This document shows positions 41,652 through 43,017 of a stretch of 43,017 nucleotides of DNA, piece by piece. Every line of letters starts with the position of its first letter. Within the stretch, counting starts at the first letter, position 1. This DNA comes from DASYQV01 sp036005125 (GTDB lineage Bacteria > Acidobacteriota > Vicinamibacteria > Vicinamibacterales > UBA2999): contig DASYQV010000032.1 of the NCBI GenBank assembly GCA_036005125.1, positions 1 to 43,017 of the forward strand, written 5' to 3'. The notes under the pieces were generated by a model that saw only the letters and a program-made list of their open reading frames with translations, had not been told where the DNA came from and made no database searches. The translations under genes were made by a program, and so were the position numbers.

Positions 41652-41663
41652 GGGCGAAGCCCC
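41651..41663 (-). terminator. Short GGGGC-GCCCC hairpin
   Basis: GGGGCGAAGCCCC, 5-bp stem, 3-base loop, immediately after the stop of the small peptide frame on the minus strand. No T-run. Confidence 0.3.
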
Positions 41664-41756
41664 CTACCAGCCTCCCCGCCGCTGTGCGGTGAGGGCTACA
41701 GCGATCAACAGACCTGCGAGCATCAGACGGGCGACCGTGTCACTCACGCTCTTCAT
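41664..41756 (-). CDS. Possible 30-residue single-span membrane peptide
   Basis: ATG 41756 to TAG 41664 encodes MKSVSDTVARLMLAGLLIAV followed by ALTAQRRGGW: a short polar start, one hydrophobic helix and an Arg-rich end. TATAGT lies about 36 bases upstream on the same strand (near 41791), and a hairpin follows the stop. No strong Shine-Dalgarno. The rest of the 315-base gap is the palindrome at 41577 and the arm at 41838. Could be chance. Confidence 0.3.
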   Translation of the reverse strand: MKSVSDTVARLMLAGLLIAVALTAQRRGGW

Positions 41757-41837
41757 GGACGCGATCTCATCGGTTCCGAAAGCGGGACTATAACTCAAAC
41801 AGGGTGTATGTTGCCAGACCACACGCTGCGAGGTCTG

Positions 41838-41882
41838 ATGCCTGAGACAGCCCTGAGGCCTGAGGCCTGATCCCTGAGGCCT
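41838..41882. repeat. Single arm of the TCAGG/CCTGA word family
   Basis: GCCTGAGACAGCCCTGAGGC and onward, sharing CCTGATCCCTGAGGCCT with the right arm of the trpE-trpG palindrome (11119-11138). No left arm is present, so this may be a decayed palindrome. Confidence 0.65.
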
Positions 41883-41887
41883 TCGCG

Positions 41888-42427
41888 ATGCGTGTGATTG
41901 CGGGCCGGTTCAAGGGACGCCGATTGAAGGCGCCTTCGTGGGAGGGGCTGCGCCCCACCTCGGACAAGCTTCGCGAAACCCTGTTCAACATCGTGGCTCC
42001 GCGAATCGAGGGCGCCCGCGTGCTCGATGGTTTTGCGGGCACGGGCGCGCTCGGTCTCGAAGCGTTGAGCCGCGGCGCGTCGCACGTGACCTTCGTGGAG
42101 AAGGATCGACGCGCGGCGGCGCTCATCGCGGAGAACCTGGCAGTGTGCGAGGTTCGGGATGGCTATACTATCGAACGCGGCGATCTGGCGACGGTGCTGC
42201 GCAGGCTGCCGGCCCGGGCCAGGTTCGACCTCGTGCTCCTGGACCCGCCGTACGACGCGCCGGACGTTGGCCTGGTGCTCGAAGCTGCGGCGCCTCACGT
42301 GGCGCCCGGCGGCGTGATCGTGCTGGAGCGCGCGACCCGCAGGGAGCCGGACGCGCCTGCGTTGCTCACCCGGACGCGCGATGTGCGATCCGGCGATAGC
42401 ACGTTGACATTCTTTGAAGCAACGTAG
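41888..42427 (+). CDS. rsmD: 16S rRNA (guanine966-N2) methyltransferase
   Basis: 179 residues. MRVIAGRFKGRRL start, RPTSDKLRETLFNIV, SAM loop LDGFAGTGALGLEALSRGA, acidic VEKDRRA and catalytic LLDPPY are all diagnostic. Methylates G966 of 16S rRNA. The common rsmD-coaD neighbourhood is kept. Its TAG stop is part of the next palindrome arm. Confidence 0.96.
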   Translation: MRVIAGRFKGRRLKAPSWEGLRPTSDKLRETLFNIVAPRIEGARVLDGFAGTGALGLEALSRGASHVTFVEKDRRAAALIAENLAVCEVRDGYTIERGDLATVLRRLPARARFDLVLLDPPYDAPDVGLVLEAAAPHVAPGGVIVLERATRREPDAPALLTRTRDVRSGDSTLTFFEAT

Positions 42428-42736
42428 GTCAAAGGTCAAAGGGCAAAGGTCAAAAGTAAGGTCAAAGGTTTAAGTTTGGGTTCTAGGTTTAAGTTTGGGT
42501 TCTAGCTTTAGGTTTGGGTTTGGGTTTAGGTTTGGGTTCCAGGTCTGAGGTTCTAGGTTTGGGTTCAGAGGCGCTGGTATCATTTCTGCTCGCTACTGTG
42601 AATCTGCGAGTTGACTTCACGTCGACTTGCACCTGGAACCTACACCTGGAACCTATACGTGGAACCTGTACCTAGAACCTACGCCCTGCACCTTTGACCT
42701 GACCTTTGACTTTTGACCTTTGACCTTTGACCTACG
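42423..42736. repeat. Word-palindrome (GGTCAAA words) with GGTTTGGG-rich centre
   Basis: Arms 42423-42474 and 42689-42736 start CGTAGGTCAAAGGTCAAAGG on their respective strands and match well with one-unit indels. The centre drifts through GGTTTGGGTTCTAGGTTT words on the left and GGAACCTACACCT words on the right. Accounts for nearly all of the 353-base rsmD-coaD gap; no gene visible. Confidence 0.85.
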
Positions 42737-42760
42737 AAGGTGACCTTTGACCTACGAAGG
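42721..42760. repeat. Exact 20-bp tandem duplication
   Basis: TGACCTTTGACCTACGAAGG occurs twice back to back, duplicating the end of the palindrome arm just before coaD. Confidence 0.9.
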
Positions 42761-42780
42761 CAGATGAGAAACCAACTATC

Positions 42781-43017
42781 ATGACTCGTGTCGCTCCGAG
42801 CGGCCGTCTTGCGATTTTTCCGGGATCCTTCGACCCGCTGACCAACGGGCACGTGGACATCATCCTGCGCGGCGTCCACCTGTTCGAGCGGATCGTCGTG
42901 GCCATTCTCGTGAACGCGGAGAAGAACCCGTTGTTCACGGCTCAGGAGCGGGTCGAGATCATTCGAGACGTGTTCCGCGAATACTCCAACGTGGAGGCCG
43001 ACACCTTCGACGGGCTG
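42781..43017 (+). CDS. coaD: Phosphopantetheine adenylyltransferase (partial, runs off the window)
   Basis: First 79 residues. AIFPGSFDPLTNGHVDIILR contains the T/HxGH nucleotidyltransferase motif and ILVNAEKNPLFTAQERV the substrate loop. Penultimate step of coenzyme A synthesis. No clear Shine-Dalgarno: the leader is repeat-derived. Confidence 0.95.
   Translation, partial: MTRVAPSGRLAIFPGSFDPLTNGHVDIILRGVHLFERIVVAILVNAEKNPLFTAQERVEIIRDVFREYSNVEADTFDGL

Overview
The window is a GC-rich (clearly above 60% by eye) bacterial chromosome segment. The best guess is an Acidobacteriota genome of the Vicinamibacteria type. This is inference from gene content (SpoIVB-like S55 protein, fused AroD-AroE, type I-beta DAHP synthase, DUF3467 protein, Omp85 and JAMM pair) and from the style of the intergenic repeats; no rRNA or marker phylogeny is available. 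There are no tRNA or rRNA genes, prophage or CRISPR array.

Layout. 1-7530: a partial gene, a TPR protein, an ECF sigma / zinc-finger anti-sigma pair, a secreted beta-propeller protein and an S55 peptidase-like protein. 7531-8095: a control region holding a promoter, a 30-codon leader peptide rich in Tyr and Trp, and mutually exclusive antiterminator and terminator hairpins. 8096-18579: one tightly overlapped 10.5-kb operon, aroDE-trpE-trpG-trpD-trpC-trpF-trpB-trpA-aroQ-aroF-tyrA, joining entry into the pathway (DAHP synthase, dehydroquinase/shikimate dehydrogenase), the whole Trp branch and the Tyr branch. 18759-21729: CoA-transferase A and B plus thiolase (ketone-body/acetoacetate metabolism). 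21904-24095: JAMM metalloprotease coupled to an Omp85 barrel. 24099-26526 (minus): glycosyltransferase, a hypothetical protein and a PKD-like secreted protein. 26695-28478: leucyl aminopeptidase and a small membrane protein. 28479-29162: a lower-GC scar with a broken Toprim gene. 29163-38395 (minus): lexA, DUF3467, nth, zincin, rsmA, rnj, ftsK, amidase. 38520-43017: a secreted hypothetical protein, recG, rsmD and the start of coaD.

Two things stand out. First, the aromatic operon leader reads as a complete transcription attenuator whose peptide (YAIYWRWY core) could report Tyr and Trp supply together, matching the mixed content of the operon. Second, nearly every larger gap is filled by palindromes. 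One kind has arms built of 6-8 bp tandem 'words' (GGTCAAA, GATTCAT, TCAGGGA, GGCTTAA) whose word differs by locus while the architecture is kept. Others are REP/REPIN-like elements with CGTAGGCC ends and a 52-bp palindrome present twice. They begin at, or even supply, the stop codon of the upstream gene and run to the start of the next. One composite appears to have inserted in frame (150 bp) into a signal-peptide coding region. Short-word and hairpin comparisons were made by eye; folding, homology and population data were not available.
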